Shown: positions 13,401-26,098 of the stretch, piece after piece
Numbering within the stretch: position 1 is the first letter of the stretch
Layout of the letters: every line of letters begins with the position of its first letter
Assembly (NCBI RefSeq): GCF_900496995.4
Contig: NC_044018.1
Coordinates: forward strand, 30,027,825 to 30,091,824
Source of the DNA: Aquila chrysaetos chrysaetos
Lineage: Eukaryota > Chordata > Aves > Accipitriformes > Accipitridae
Length of the DNA stretch: 64,000 bases
Direction: 5' to 3'
The notes under the pieces: generated by a model
Seen by the model: the letters and a program-made list of their open reading frames with translations, nothing else
Databases searched by the model: none
What the model was told of the DNA's origin: nothing
Position numbers and translations under genes: made by a program

Positions 13401-16400
13401 TCAGTAATTCTTCAGAGTTATGGACAGTGGAGCGGGGAATACACGGTGCCCAGCTGCGTAAGATGGTGCAGTTTTGAAGTCAGACTGCAGCACATTGAGT
13501 AATTGTGTCTTAATCTGGAGTTTAATGACTTGAAAAGCCACACGTCAAGTTGGGCGATATCCTTTAATTGTTGGAGGTTTCTGTGCGTCACAATAAATTA
13601 CACTTCCTTTGGAGAAGAAATAAATAGTGACGGAGCTGTTGGGTCAAGAGCGAGGTGGGCTGCAAGAGGAGCCAGAGCTGCGTCTGCCCAGCCTGGTGAC
13701 ACACAGGCAGAGGCGGAGGCGAGCTCAGAAGTCACCTCGTCCAATTTGCAAAATCCCTGACAGCCCCCCCCCCCCGGCCCCGGACTTGCTAAATACCTTT
13801 GTCGCGCTGCAAACTGAAACGCAGGTCTCCTTTGCCCTTTTAATTCCAGTCTGGATTGCCACAAAACTGATGAAGCCTCTAGCCCTGCCAAAGCCTTCAC
13901 TGGGGTGGCCCTGCCAGGGCAAATCAGACCACTAGCAACCGGCAGCCGTGGCAGCCAGAGCACCCTCACCCCGTAGCATAGGCAGATCCTACCAAACCAC
14001 ACCAAAAAAGAAATCAGGTTAGTTAAAAAGAGAAGTCCCTGACGATGCTTGAGGAGCATGGAAGGAGGAAAATGCCCAGCTGAGACAGGGAAGGGCAATC
14101 CCCATGACCACCAAGGAGGAGGGCTGTGGCCTGAGCCCAGCCCAAAGCACACCCAGGAGATGGGGAAATCCCCGCAGGCATCTCTCACCACACCTGAACC
14201 TCTATATTCCTCTCGTCCACCGCAGTCAAGGGTGGATGATTTTTCCAAGCCACAAAGCCCATGTTTTTAATCACGCCCCTCCGCAGAGAGGGGGAATTTG
14301 TGCCTGTATCACTCACAGTATCTAATCTAGATGTCCTGCGCTGGGATGGGGTGACGGCTGGATGGCATGAGCCTCTCTGAAGCGGGAGCCAGTGCCCTGA
14401 GAGCCAATGCTCTGGAAAGGAGCTACACTGAAACTACCCCTAGTCCTCAGGGGCCAGGATCCAGCTCCTGCGAAGGTGTGATAAAGACCATGCTTCTCAG
14501 TGAGGAGGCAGCAAGGCTGAGGTCGGCACAGATAAAAGGAAGGCGAAGATTGGGGCCCGGCGAGACGGTCCGGAGCCGGGCAAGGAAACTCTTCCATGAG
14601 GAGTCACGGGGTGCGCGGCACCCAACCAGTCCGACCAGCATGGCTGCCAACCTGCTCTCATTCCCGGACAGCTGAGCCCCGGCCTCAAGGAGGAGGAGGA
14701 GTGGGGCTGCCCCACAGAGCCCCAGACTTACGGCAACTTTGTGCAGGGCACAACCTCACCCGGACAAACCTGCGCTGCAGTAACACAGGCTCTGTATTGG
14801 GATCACTCCGTTTTCCCAAGTAGACCCCGCAATCTCTCGGGGTTTGTCTAATTTCTTCAGTAAATCACCCTCTTTATCATGGCAAGGAGAGAGGTCAGCC
14901 AAGGAAGCTGGGAGGGTATTTAAAGTCCAGCCCAGCTAGAGTTTAGAGAAGGAAATTTCACAATATAATTCTTTTCTGACGTGATGTCATGGGCGTAATG
15001 AAACAAACAATTACAGCACGTTAAGGAGAGATCCTGTCAGGGCTTGCTGGCCCGAGATTGATTTCAATTTTCCCCTCCCCTCTGCAGACGATGCCATGTG
15101 GATGTCTCATCAAGGCCCTGCTACAAAGCTTCCCTTAAAAACAGAAAATAGGAGACAATCAGGTCTTTGTGTCAGTGCCCCGACGGCTGGGAAGAGCCCT
15201 GTAAGAACAAAGTCGCAGCAGAGAGCTGGGGATGCATTTGGTAAACAGATTTCAAAGGGTTACTTCCCCCATGAAGGCTTTTTTTTCTTTCAGAAGGATG
15301 TCCTTGCTACGTCCCACTGCTCGATTTGACCACAAGCCTCCGTCCAAATGATAGACGGAGCCCCAAAAGGGAGCTCATCCCAGCAAAACAGCCCTAGGCA
15401 GGGGCATGGCTGGGGGCTGCCGCATCTCCCCAGTCGCACCAGTGCTCCGGGCACCCTCCCAGCTCCATCCTCCCCAGCAACAAAACATCCTTCGGCACTC
15501 ACAAAACAAGGACCTTGGATGAGGGGTTTAACTGCAGCATTGACCTAATGGGAAGCCACCGCTGGACGCCTGTTTACCCAGCACATACCTCAGCCAGGCA
15601 GGGCTCTCCATCTCCCAGGCATGGAGCTCTAAGCAGCAGGATTCTGCCAGGGACAGGTATGTGGGGCAGAGCCACTTCACTGGCAAAACTATGCGGACAC
15701 GGAGCTAAAAAAAGTCCCTCTCCTCCTCCCTAAAGCTTGGTCAGAAGGGGAAGAGAAACCCCGGCGTCGCAAACTTCTCGAAATCACCCCAACCCCGCTT
15801 GCCACAAAGCCTCCGCACGAAGGCGCCTTGTGCAGGACATCCCCTCCACAAGCACCCAAAAACCTCTTTCCTTCATCCCGCGGGCAGTCCTGCTGCCCAC
15901 TTGCGCTGGGAGCAGTGGCACCCAAACCCACATGCGGGTTTTTGGGGCAATGCCAGCCAAGGAAATCCCCTCCCTGGCTCAGTAGCTGCCTTCCCCTCCA
16001 AGCAGAGCCGGCTGCAAGGCCTGTTTGCCCACATACCAGCCCATTACAGTCACAGACCTTCTCATGTCTCTGCCACCGGGCTAATTCACAGCCCATCTAA
16101 CACCGAAGAGGAGGCAGCCTGCAAACCACCTAATTAATATAAACACAGGCTGAGTTACACTTGCACGGAGCGCAGGGCTCTGCCTCATGCCCAGGAGCAA
16201 AAATCTGATTTTTAAAGACCTTTTCAGGTGTCATTTTCTCCAGGGGGATCTTTCCCCTTCCTGTTTTGCAGAAAGAAAACCGAAAAGCAGAAATCTCATC
16301 AGCGACTTGCCCCCAGCCCTCACAGGGGGCTGAAAGCCACAGCCCAGAGGAGTCCCCCTGCCCATGGACTGGAGCAGGGTTCAGGAGAGGAGACACGTGC

Positions 16401-19400
16401 TTCCCCCAGCCCCAGCAGCAGCCAAGCCAGGACACCGGAGCGGCTGTCAGCCCCAAAGGAAGCTGAGCTGAGTGAGCTCTTCGACATAGCTCAGCTAAGG
16501 CAGACATGCAGCTAAGTGGTAGGAAACGTGGCGGCTGCAAGCCCAGGAGGCAGCTGGGGTGCATGCTCAGCTACCAAAACCCTTCGCCATGCACCCCCTT
16601 CTCCCTGCCACACCGTCACACAGGGCAAAACCCAAGGGGACGGGAAGACCAGCTGCGAATCTCCCCTCCCAAGCAAACCTGGGTTTTATTTTCCATTCAC
16701 ATCCCTCGGAAGCGGAGGAGCTTTCTCTGCTACAAAAAAACTCTCCCAACTCTTAGTCTCAAGCAGAAAGCGAGTGCAGAACGTTCCAGTACACGTGGCA
16801 CGTGCTCGCACAGCTGCCGGCAGCTGAAGGGGAGGCTCCTCATGGAAAACATTCAGCGATTTGGACAACAGGCGATTCGGTAACAAACCGTTCCCGTAAA
16901 TTGCCATCAGAGAGCTCGGACCGGGAGCAATCCGCGTTCGCAGGCCCCCAACGTGGCAGAAGATGGCCCAGCTACGACGCCGTGGTGTGGCTGGAGATGA
17001 TGCACCCAGTGCAAGGTCTGGGGTGGGGGGACTCAGCACTCACCTGAGAGGGGCTGTTTGCAGGTGGCAGGGGGACGAACAGACCCATCACCACATCTGA
17101 CGGGCCCAGCTAGAGAAAAGCTCCTCCAGCCTGGAGTTAAGCCCCGCAAATTGTGTGAATGGATCAGTACCAGGAAGCTTTCTGTCCCAGCCGCAGCCTC
17201 TGCGATCTCGTCCTAGGAGCCTAACTGATGGTCCCATTGAGCTGGGGGCTCAGTGGGTCCCCGCAAACCCTTTGAAACCTGAACCCTGCTCTGGTTTTTC
17301 AAACATAACAACATCAAAGTGCCATCTGAACATCACATCCTCTGAGCTAAGAAGAGCGAGGCCCTTGGCCGTGGTTCTCAGTGCAGCCGCCAGCGTTGGA
17401 CAGTGAATTCATCACTGCGGATCAAGAGCTAAACACGCTGCTGAGCTAAAAAAAAAAAAAAGGAGGAGGAGGAGGAGGCGGTGGCTCCCCAGTGCGTTGG
17501 GTGGGTGGTCTCTGGAACGTTCCTCCCTGCCCCACCTCCGAGGGCAGAGCCAGGCACAAATACAGGAACTAGGAGTTGCCCATGCGTTTCTCCGGTGCCT
17601 TCAAAACAAGAAACAAGCACGCCTCGACGCAAGCGGCCCCACCAGGCTGCAGGGCGAGGGGATCCTGCCGAACCTGGGCAGGCGAAGACAAAAGGGACCC
17701 TTCACCACCTGCATTTCCACGTATAAAAGAGGTGACCTGCTGTCAGCTCCCCTCTGGGTGCAAAAACGAGCGTGCTCTAGCACAAGCGGGTGTCTCTGCT
17801 CAGGGAAATCCAAGGATCAGGCTAATCCCGACTGCTGCGCAGTCTGTAATAAACCCACGGACGCCTGCAAGCCAAGCTGCTGTAGCAACAGCCCAAAATA
17901 ATGCTGCAAAACAACTCCGGGAGAGCAACCGCCTCTTCTCGCGAGAAGGAAGCACGAGTCAGATTGAGCAACATTTTTTGCTGCCTCTCAGCTGTGACTA
18001 AATCTAGCAACTGCCTTTTTAGCCAGAGCCAGAACAAAAAAAAATAAAAGAAAAACACTGGAAAAGCAAGCAGAGCTCCTTTTCAGCACCGATTTCTTCC
18101 GCGGCAGGAGCCTACGGCCCCCTTGTACAGGCAGGCATGGCATTTCCAAGGGGAAGCTGAGCAGCCTGAAGCTCACACACCGTGTCCACACACACACCCC
18201 CAGGCTGGTGGGAGGTTTTGGGAGACGACAGGACTGATCCAGGGGGAACTGAGCAGGGTGTCCTGCGCCAGCCGTGAACACGGGGCTGTCTCGACCACGA
18301 TGAGATCACAGTGTCCCACACCAGCACCCAACTTTAGGCTAAATATACAGTTAAAGAGCCCGTTCTTTTGCCCCTGCAAGGAAATTCCCCCAGGGCTTTT
18401 TGTTTGTTTGTTTTCTAGCGGGAGGGCAGGGAGACTTAAGTTATTCCTGAGTTTTATAAGGCTGTGACTCTTTCTGTGGGCTCCCACAAGCTGAGGAGCT
18501 GAGCTGGGCTTGGGTCCATGCCCCAGCCCAAGCCCCCCCCCCCACGGCCATTGGGGCAGGACAGCAGCCTCGCACAAAACCAGGCTTCACCCTTAGCACT
18601 GCATGCAGCGTCCCCCTTCTCCTCTGCCTCTCCTCCCCGCACATCTCCCTCCTTCCCCATTCACAGGCATCTCCTCTGTTTCTTTTCATGCAATCAGGCG
18701 CCCAAGAGTTATTAGATCAGAAACTCTCCAAAATGAGTTTCATTGTCTTCTGGCGATCGGCAGAGGCTTAACACTTCCTTCCCAGGGCCAGCATAAGCAG
18801 CAGCCCGCTTGCCAACTCTGTTTGGCATCCATCACACCCAGCTCCAGCCCTGGCATGGCTGTGCCCGCGCCCTGAACCCCACAGAGTCCAGACGATGCAG
18901 GGAGCTGGCTGCAGGCAGCCAGGCAACATCATTTCGCCTTTGATTTCCTCTGCCCGGCTACAGAAAAGGAACCAAGACAAAACAACTTACCGGCAGTGTT
19001 TGCTATGGCCAGCGGCAGCCCTTGCAGCTGATGCACCTGGATCCCAGACGCTCCCAAGGCACTGAGGTTAATAGTCTGGAGGCCTGGCATGGAGGAGAGC
19101 TGGGCAGCGTTGACAGTGACAGTGCCGCTGGGGAGGGAGGCAATGGGGGTGAGCGTGGTGCTGGTGCTGCCCGTCTGCCCCAGTGACACTCCCTGCATGG
19201 GGGCCAAGGTGATTGTCTGGGCCTGGGGGTTTTGAACCTGAAGGTTTTGGAGCTGGATGGTCTGCCAGCTCACCTGCCCGTTGGGACCCACCGTGGGCGT
19301 TCGGATGATGATGGGCCCAGAGTTGGGGACAGCTTGGAGCTGCAGGTTCTGCAAGGCGTCTTGGGAGATGGCTTGAGTGGCAAAGGTCTGGCCAGAGAGC

Positions 19401-22400
19401 GGGGTGGTCTGGAGGGCTTGGATCGTTTGCCCTCCTTGGACTAGCTGCGGCTGGATCAGGATCTGCTGCTGCTGTTGTGATTGCTGGCTCTGATCCCCCT
19501 CTTTCTGCTGCCCCGGCTGCAAAGCCACCCCAGAAACTGGGCTCTGCAGTGAGTCCGAGCTCTGGACGCTGCTGACCCTCTGGGGCGTCTGCGCCTGGAC
19601 GTTGGTTCCCACCGTTGCGCTGGTGGAAAAATTCATGATGCCCATGTTACTGGTGGTGGTGGTGGTGGAATAGCTGTTGGCGTTGGTAAAAAAGGCGCCA
19701 GAACTAGCATGAGACGTGGCCGTGTTGGTGGAACTGATGGCAGCGCCTGAGGTGGCCGGCTGGGAGCTGCTGTCTGGAGAGCCGGAGCTGCTCAACGTGA
19801 CCGTCTGAGAGGTGGGAGCCAGGCTGGCGGCCACGCTGTTGACGGGCAGCAAGGTGATGTTGCCGTTCAGAGCCACGGGGACGTTGGCCACGTACTGGGT
19901 TTGCCCTGAGAGGGTGTTGTTGGCCAAGCCCACGCCCTGGATGGGAACGGCCTGCTGCAGCAGGTTTGGCATGGCGATGAGGTTACTCGTCCCCGCTCGG
20001 CTCGTTATGATCTGCTGGTTCGTGCCGGGGATGATCTGGAGCTGACCAGAGGCATCCTGCTGCACGTTGACTTGGGCAGGGGTGGTGGCAAACTGGAGCT
20101 GCTGCCCATCGATGGTTTGGAATTGGGGAATGACCTGGTACTGGATATTTGGGATAACTCCCGGCAGGCCTGTGAGCACCTGCTGGTTCTGCAGGCTGGA
20201 AGTGGTCGTGACCACGTACTGCCCCGCGCTCACGGGCCGGCTTTTGGAGGCATCTCCGCCATTGCTGCCATTGCTGCCCTGTTCTTTGGAGGCTGTCGGC
20301 GTGCTGGAGCCGGCAGAAATTATTTGCCAGCCGTTGGCGGACTGGGCTATCTGAGCGGCGGCGGCTGTGAGGTCCAGCTCACCGCTCCCGCCTTGCTGGC
20401 CCTGGGAGCTGTTGGAGTTCTCGTTGGGAGACTCGATCCTGCTGCAGGTGGCTGCCAGCAGAGCCAGCGGGGAAGGCTGCGATTCCTGGGAAGAAGAGGA
20501 GGAGTTAATGCAGGAGGCGGCCCAATGGGCAGGCCAAAAATAAAAAAAAGGGGGGGAAAAAAAAAAATTAAAAGAGCAAACAGGGAGGAGCATGCTTGGA
20601 AAAGATAAACACTCCTTCCTGAGAAAACACACCCACAGCCGGAAAAATACAACTGCCAGACACAGGGCTGTCAGGCCGGGACAGACTGAACCCACAGGGA
20701 AAAACCCTCCGGGCGGGAGGAAAGGGGAGGGAGGCTACATGTAAAAGGCAAGGAGAGATGTCTCCTCCACCCCAAAGTGGGTGAACCTCCCCACAGGAGA
20801 ACAGAACAGCTCCAGGGAAGTACAGTCATTTCTGGGCACCCCAACCTGGAGAAAGGCCAGTCGGGGCTGTGGTGTTTACTGGGAGAAGGGGAACTGTCAT
20901 GTTTTCGAGGGCACCGTGCAGAGCTGGGGGAGGAGGGGAAGCCACGGGCGCTGCGGGTCGGCGCTCCGGCAGGGCATTTGGCAGCATCGACGATCCCCCG
21001 GCGCACTCTCGCCCTTTTCCTCTCCCCGGGGAGAGGAACCGGCGTAACGCTCGGCTGGGCCAAACAAACACCTCGGCCCGGCCCTGGACTTTGCCACAGG
21101 GACTGCGAGTTCCCCAGGGCGAGCGGAGCCAGGAGGCGGCCGGCTTGGGGCTGGCTGTTCCTCCCTCCTCACACTCACCTGGCCCTCCCCACTGCCTGCA
21201 CTGCTGTTACTGCTGGCATCTCCTTCGCCCTTCTCGGGCTTCACTGTCGCCATCTCCTCAGGACTCTCTTGGTCTGCGCGGGCGGGAAACGACAGCGGGA
21301 GTTAAAGACATTTCTGGGCAGGAGAGGGGGATCAGGAGCGTGAGGGCGCACAGGGATTCAAGGGCAGGGAATGCAGAAGGGCTGGGCAGAAACGGGGGCG
21401 GGGGGGACGGCACTCTGGCAAGCACTCTGGGGGGCCCATGTGCTGCTCGGGCACTGGCGCGAAGGGGCTGGGAACCGGAGGGAGCTGCCAAAGGGGAGCT
21501 GGCAGCGGGACAGGCGAGGGAGAACCCGGCCAGGCTCCAGGCCCCAGCTCCTCCCCACCCGCTCGGGACACTCCCTGGCCCCCGTCGAGGTCCTCCCCGG
21601 GCCTCCCCTTTCCCTTCCCCGCTGGCCTGGGAGCACACCTCCCGCCCTGGCCCTCCGTGGATCCACCCCGGCAGCCCTCTCCCTGCCCTGCCCACGGATT
21701 CCCCGCCGCGGATCCAGCCCACGGGGATCCCCAGGGATCCCCCAGCCGGGAGTCCCCTGTCTGTCCTCCCCGTGACCCCACAGCACAGGGGTTCCCGCTC
21801 CCCTCCCCAAATCCCTCCTCTCCCACCGCTCAGGAGCCTCCTCATTCTCCTCTAGCAACTCCCCCCCCCGCCCCGGGCCCTGAGGCTTGTGCCCCCCACT
21901 CTCCCCCACACCCCCAGCACCCTTCACCAGGGTCCACTCCAGCCCCCCCAGCATCGCTTCCATGGACTCTCCCTCTCAAAAAAAAAAAACCAAAACCCAC
22001 CCCCAGCAGGTCACACCTCCCCCCCCCCCCCAGGGCCCTCGCCCCACGGCTTCCCCCCCCCCCATCCCCATCCCCACTCGCATCCGCCCCCGCAAGGCAC
22101 CTTCCTCGGGGGCTGGGGGGAAGCGCCCCCCCCCCCCAGGCCTACACCCTTCCCCCACAAAAATCCTCCTCTCCGCGCCCGATCCCGCGGCATCCTCCCT
22201 CACACACCCCCCCCCGCCGCCCCCCTCCCTCCTCCTCCTCCTCCGCTCCCATCCCGTCCCGTTCCCCCGAGGCCTTCCTCCCCGCCCCCCCCCCTCCTCC
22301 TCCTCCTCCTCCTCGGCAGGTCTCCCCTCAGGAGAAGCGAAAAACGAGGCGAGAAGAGGCCCGGCCCGACCCGGCGGGGCCCGGCCCGGCGCGGGGCGGG

Positions 22401-22595
22401 GCCGCCTCAGGCCCCTCCGAGCGGGCGGGCGCCGCCGCCGCCGCCGTCGTTTGCGTGTGCCTGGGCGGCCGCGCGCGCCCCTCGCTCCCATCGCCGCCCC
22501 CCCCTCCTCCTCCTCTTCCTCCTCCTCCTTCATCCCTCCATCCCTCCTCCTCCTCCTCCTTCAGCCGGCGCGGCGGGCCCGTCCTTACCGCTCAT
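7401..22595 (-). CDS. SP1: Transcription factor Sp1, complete coding region in six exons
   Basis: Ubiquitous nuclear activator that binds GC boxes. The minus-strand exons are 22589-22595 (ATG AGC G), 21179-21273, 18991-20485, 8202-8370, 7836-8035 and 7401-7720, joined in consistent phase to give 761 residues (human 785). In order it has a short acidic N-terminus ([10 protein letters not shown]), the SP box [12 protein letters not shown], two Gln/Ser/Thr-rich activation domains, the Buttonhead box with CTCPYC, and three C2H2 fingers at about residues 600-685. The finger recognition helices are [16 protein letters not shown] and RSDHLSKH. The C-terminus ends [15 protein letters not shown], matching mammalian Sp1. 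The large third exon holds the glutamine-rich domains. All splice junctions are GT-AG. I see no truncation. SP7 lies head-to-head across the intergenic region. Confidence 0.97.
8371..18990 (-). other. SP1: SP1 intron between the activation-domain exon and the Buttonhead exon (10.6 kb)
   Basis: Mixed-composition, largely non-repetitive DNA with the lowest GC in the window. I found no coding exon, RNA gene or obvious interspersed element. Sub-stretches such as 9180-9240 and 12050-12240 are AT-rich and could be conserved intronic elements, but this cannot be judged without alignment. Confidence 0.7.
20486..21178 (-). other. SP1: SP1 intron 2
   Basis: Phase-consistent intron, with donor GTGAGT after the exon ending GGCCAG and acceptor TTCTTCCCAG before GAATCGCAG. 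It has an A-rich tract near 20540-20575. Nothing else is recognised. Confidence 0.85.
21274..22588 (-). other. SP1: SP1 intron 1, GC-rich and low complexity
   Basis: Lies between the 7-base coding part of exon 1 and exon 2. It is very C-rich on the plus strand with repeated CCT triplets (about 22225-22320 and 22500-22560), continuous with the promoter CpG island. Long open frames on both strands here reflect composition only. Confidence 0.85.
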
Positions 22596-22639
22596 GGTGG
22601 CCGGGAGGGGGGGAGGACGAGCCCAAGCGGCGTCGGGGC

Positions 22640-22670
<31 letters not shown>

Positions 22671-23460
22671 AGGGGGGGGGCGGGCGCGCCCGGCTCGCTG
22701 ACGAGGCGGCCTAACCCCGCCGGTGACCGCCAAGGGGCTGCCGAGGGAGGGAGCCGAGCGCCGCGGCTCCGGCCCCGCGGTCCGCCCCCGCCGCCGTGTC
22801 CGCCAATGGGATGCCGCCGCGGGAGGGAGAGTGACGGGTAGGGAGGCCAACGGGAAGCGAGGGCGGGACGGTGGAAGGGGGGGGAGGGGGCGGGAGGGGC
22901 GCCGCCCCCGCTGCCCCGCCCCGTGGGGGAGGGGGAGCGCCGCGGGCGGTGGCCAATGGGGGAGCGGGAGGGGGGGGGGGGCCGGCGGTGGCGGGGGCCA
23001 ATCGGTGCCCGCGCGGGCTCGCAGGGAGACCCCGTATGGGAGCGGCCGCGGCGGCGTGGGCCGCGGCGTGATGGGCGCGGGCCGCCGCCAATGGGTGGGG
23101 GGAGGCGGGGGCGGAGGAGGGATTGGCAGCGGGGAGCGCCAACCGGCCGCGCGGTTCGAGCCGCGGGGGATGGCGGGCTCGCGCACTGACGGGAGCGCCG
23201 GCCAATCCTTCGCTCGGAGGCGTCGGCCGCGGCGGGGCGCCGCGCCAATGAGAACGGCGGTCCGTCTCAAACTGGCCAATAGGTGCCGCGGGGAGGCGGG
23301 GCGAGCGGCCGGGCTGCGCCCTTGGAGGGACGGCTTGGCGGCGCCGGGAATGTGGCGGAAAAGGCGCCATTTTGGCGCTGGCTCCGCCCCGGCCGCCGCC
23401 GCCGCTTTGCCGGGAGCCGGTCGCCCCACAGCCCCGGCGGCGTTCCCGCCGGCTCGGTAA
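22596..23460 (-). promoter_or_regulatory. SP1: SP1 CpG-island promoter with CCAAT array, GC boxes and E2F/YY1 site
   Basis: Dense CpG region immediately upstream of the SP1 start codon. CCAAT pentamers stand at 22803, 22953, 22998, 23088, 23202, 23245 and 23276 on the plus strand, with one ATTGG (minus-strand CCAAT) at 23122; most have NF-Y-like flanks (GCCAAT, GGCCAAT). Numerous GGGGCGGGG/CCGCCCC boxes lie between them. At 23363-23378 GGCGCCATTTTGGCGC combines an E2F-like TTTGGCGC with a YY1-like GCCATTTT. Human SP1 is known to be regulated by Sp1 itself, NF-Y and E2F, which fits. The transcription start cannot be placed exactly. Confidence 0.8.
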
Positions 23461-23469
23461 CTCGGGCCG

Positions 23470-23710
23470 TGTCGCGACAGTGCCGCTTTTCGCCCCCTGC
23501 CCCCCTCCTCCGTCACCTTTTCCTGTCACGAGCCACCTCAGCCCTGTCGCGACAGCCGCCATCGGGTGTGCGACTTGTCCTCACAGGCCCGCGGCAGGGG
23601 CCTCGTCGCTGTGTAAACATCCCCAGGGCCCTGTCACCACAGCGGGCCCTGGAGTCCCTGTCACGACATGCCCCACGTCCTGTCATGGCACCCAGCCCTG
23701 TCATGACAGG
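23470..23710. repeat. Cluster of TGTCNNGACA palindromes
   Basis: Perfect palindromes occur at 23470-23479 (TGTCGCGACA), 23544-23555 (CTGTCGCGACAG) and 23697-23710 (CCTGTCATGACAGG). Imperfect relatives of the form CCTGTCAC/TG...ACA lie between them (about 23522, 23632, 23658 and 23680). The cluster abuts the upstream side of the SP1 promoter. Function is unknown: it may be a decayed tandem repeat or a set of protein sites. Confidence 0.8.
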
Positions 23711-26098
23711 GACTGTCACCATGGGACGCCCGGGCCTCGCCCCTCCGTGCCTGCGGTCAACCCTGCTCTGGGCGGGTTTTTTGGGGGGGGAGTTCACAGC
23801 AAAAAGCCCCTGGTTTACAAAAACCGAGGTTTTTGAAGGCAAACGAGGTGTGAGGGTCCCCGGGGACGGGAGATGGGCACAGCCGGTGTCAAGATGAGGC
23901 GGGGAGGGGGGGATGACCCATGAGAGGTGACGTTTAATTTCTTAATTTCTTTTATTTTTTTTCTTTCTTTTGCTTTCCAGCATCAAAGCCGCCCGCCCCG
24001 CACGGCGCCGTGTCTCGTATGTGTGTCCCCCCCGATGCCGCTTTCCCACCCGCTGCCCGTCCGCACCGGCCACTGCCCTTTGATGTCCCCCAGTAACGGG
24101 CTGGGGGGGGGGTGTGTCACGGTGTGGGGAGCCCCCCCCCCCCAGCACCCCCCCACACACCCCACTGTTGATTTTGGAGGCACTGCCGAGGCTAGCGAGC
24201 CCCTCGCCCGGCACCCTGCCGGCCGCCCGGATGCCGTCTTCCCCGTGACCTTTTTATTTTTCCACTTTTTTTGGCTTAATTCCCTTCATTCCCGCAGCTG
24301 GAAAATTGCCGTCGCTCACCGCGACCTCACCCCGCTTCCAGCGGAACCGTTTTATTTCGCTTTCTCGCCGCGGCACCGGCCCTGCCGGCCGCCTGCAAAC
24401 CCCCAGTGTCATTAAAACAATGCCGGATGAAGAGCAGAGACCCCCCGCCCTGGGGAGGAGAAATAAAACCAAACCCCCCCGCCCCCGGCCGCTGCAGCTG
24501 GTGGGTTTTGGGGACAGCCCCTCATCCTGCCTCCGGCACTGCACGCAGCCTGTCCCCCAAAACCCTGGCAGTGGGGAGGGGGCAACCGTCCTGCCCGCTG
24601 TCCCCTTGCTGTCGAGCGAAGCGGTGGCTTTGTGTGTGTTCCCCCCCAAACCCCGTGCCGGCGGGGAGGCGGCCGCCGCTTCACCCCAGACCCCGCTGCG
24701 GCCTTGAAGTCGCCTCCGCCGCAGCCGTCAGGGGGCCAAGGCGGGGGGTCCCCATCCCTGTGCCCCCCCCCTGCGCCGAGCGAACGCGGCGATTCCTTTG
24801 ATCCGGGCCCGCGTCCCGCCGGCTGCGGCATCAGCAGCCGCGGATGGGACCGGTCCCCCGCCGTGCCTCAGTTTCCCCTCCTGACCCGCAGCGGTGTCAC
24901 ACGGGGACACAGAGCGTGCGTCCACCCAGCCCCGTGCCTCAGTTTCCCCTCTGGGATTGCCAGCGGTGCCATGCCACCGGGGAAGGGGACAAACTCGTGG
25001 TTTCTTGGTTAGTTTGTCCCCATCGTGGCGTCCCCCGGGGTCAGTGACGCTGCCAGGGTTGCGCTTCGCAGCCCCCTGCCCCAAAAGAGCCGGGCCTGGC
25101 GGTGGGCAGGACACAAGGTGGGTGGGGGGACGTGGGGACTGTCCCCATCCTGTCACCCGGGGCTGAGTCCTGGCCAACTCGTCACGTCACCGCGGCACGG
25201 GGCGAAGGCCAGATCTGCCTGCGCCTCTCCGGGGCGAAGGCTGCCTCCTCCTCCTCCTTCTTCTGCCCCCCCCCCGCCTGGCAAGCCCCCATCCTGCCCC
25301 ACTGCAGGGGGGACGATGGGGGACAAGGCTCCCCGTGGGCCTGGGGGAGGTGGTGGGGGGCACGGGGGGGCTGGAGAGAGCCACCGCAGAGCCCCCACCC
25401 CACTAGACGCACCCCCCCCTCCCTGTTAGGGCCCCCCCTATTAGCACCCCTCACCCCCCCCCCCAGCACCCCATTACTCCCATCAGGATCTTCATCCCAT
25501 TAACCCCCCACCAGTAGCCCCCCCACCCATTAAGCCCCACCCAATTACCCCCACTGGGACCCTCTCCAGTAGCCCCCCCCCTTCATTAGGACCCCCACCC
25601 TATTAGTACCCCATTGCCCCCCCCACCCCATTATCCCCCATTGGGATACCCCATCCAATAACCCCCCACCCCAACTGGACCCCCCCCCAATCACCCCCCA
25701 CCCCAGTAACACCCCATTGCCCCCCACTCCCACTACCCCCACTGGGACCCCCTCTCCAGTAGCCCCCCCTCCCCAGTAGCACACCATTAACCCCGCTGCC
25801 GCCCCATCCCAGTAGCACCCCGCTGCCTCCCATTAGCCCCCCACCCCTTAGCACCCCAGCCCCCCCAATCCCTCCCAGACCCCTCTAGTCCCCCCCAGTC
25901 CCCTCCCAGTCCCTCCCAATCCCCTCCCAGTCCCCCCCCAATCCCCCGCAGTCCCCTCCAGTCCCATCCCAGTCCATCCCAGTCCCCCCCAGTTCCTCCC
26001 AGTCCCCCCAGTCCCGGCGCCCCCCAGTGGCCGCAGCCGGTCGGTGCCGCCCCCGGGCGCGGGTCTCTGCTGCCGCCTGGCGGGGGCGCCTGGCCCGG
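23711..26098. other. SP1-SP7 intergenic DNA, proximal part
   Basis: No supported gene. Two plus-strand polypyrimidine-AG sites resembling strong splice acceptors end at 23980 and 24298. A diverged 71-bp tandem duplication carries CCTCAGTTTCCCC at 24866 and 24937. From about 25400 to 26000 the sequence decays into short C-rich repeats (CCCCATTAG, CCAGTCCC). Confidence 0.6.

Noticed and set aside
21438-23516. Large Pro/Arg/Ser frames on both strands in the SP1 first intron and promoter.
   Set aside because: CpG-island composition rarely yields stops; there is no family similarity, and the region is explained by SP1 intron 1 and its promoter.
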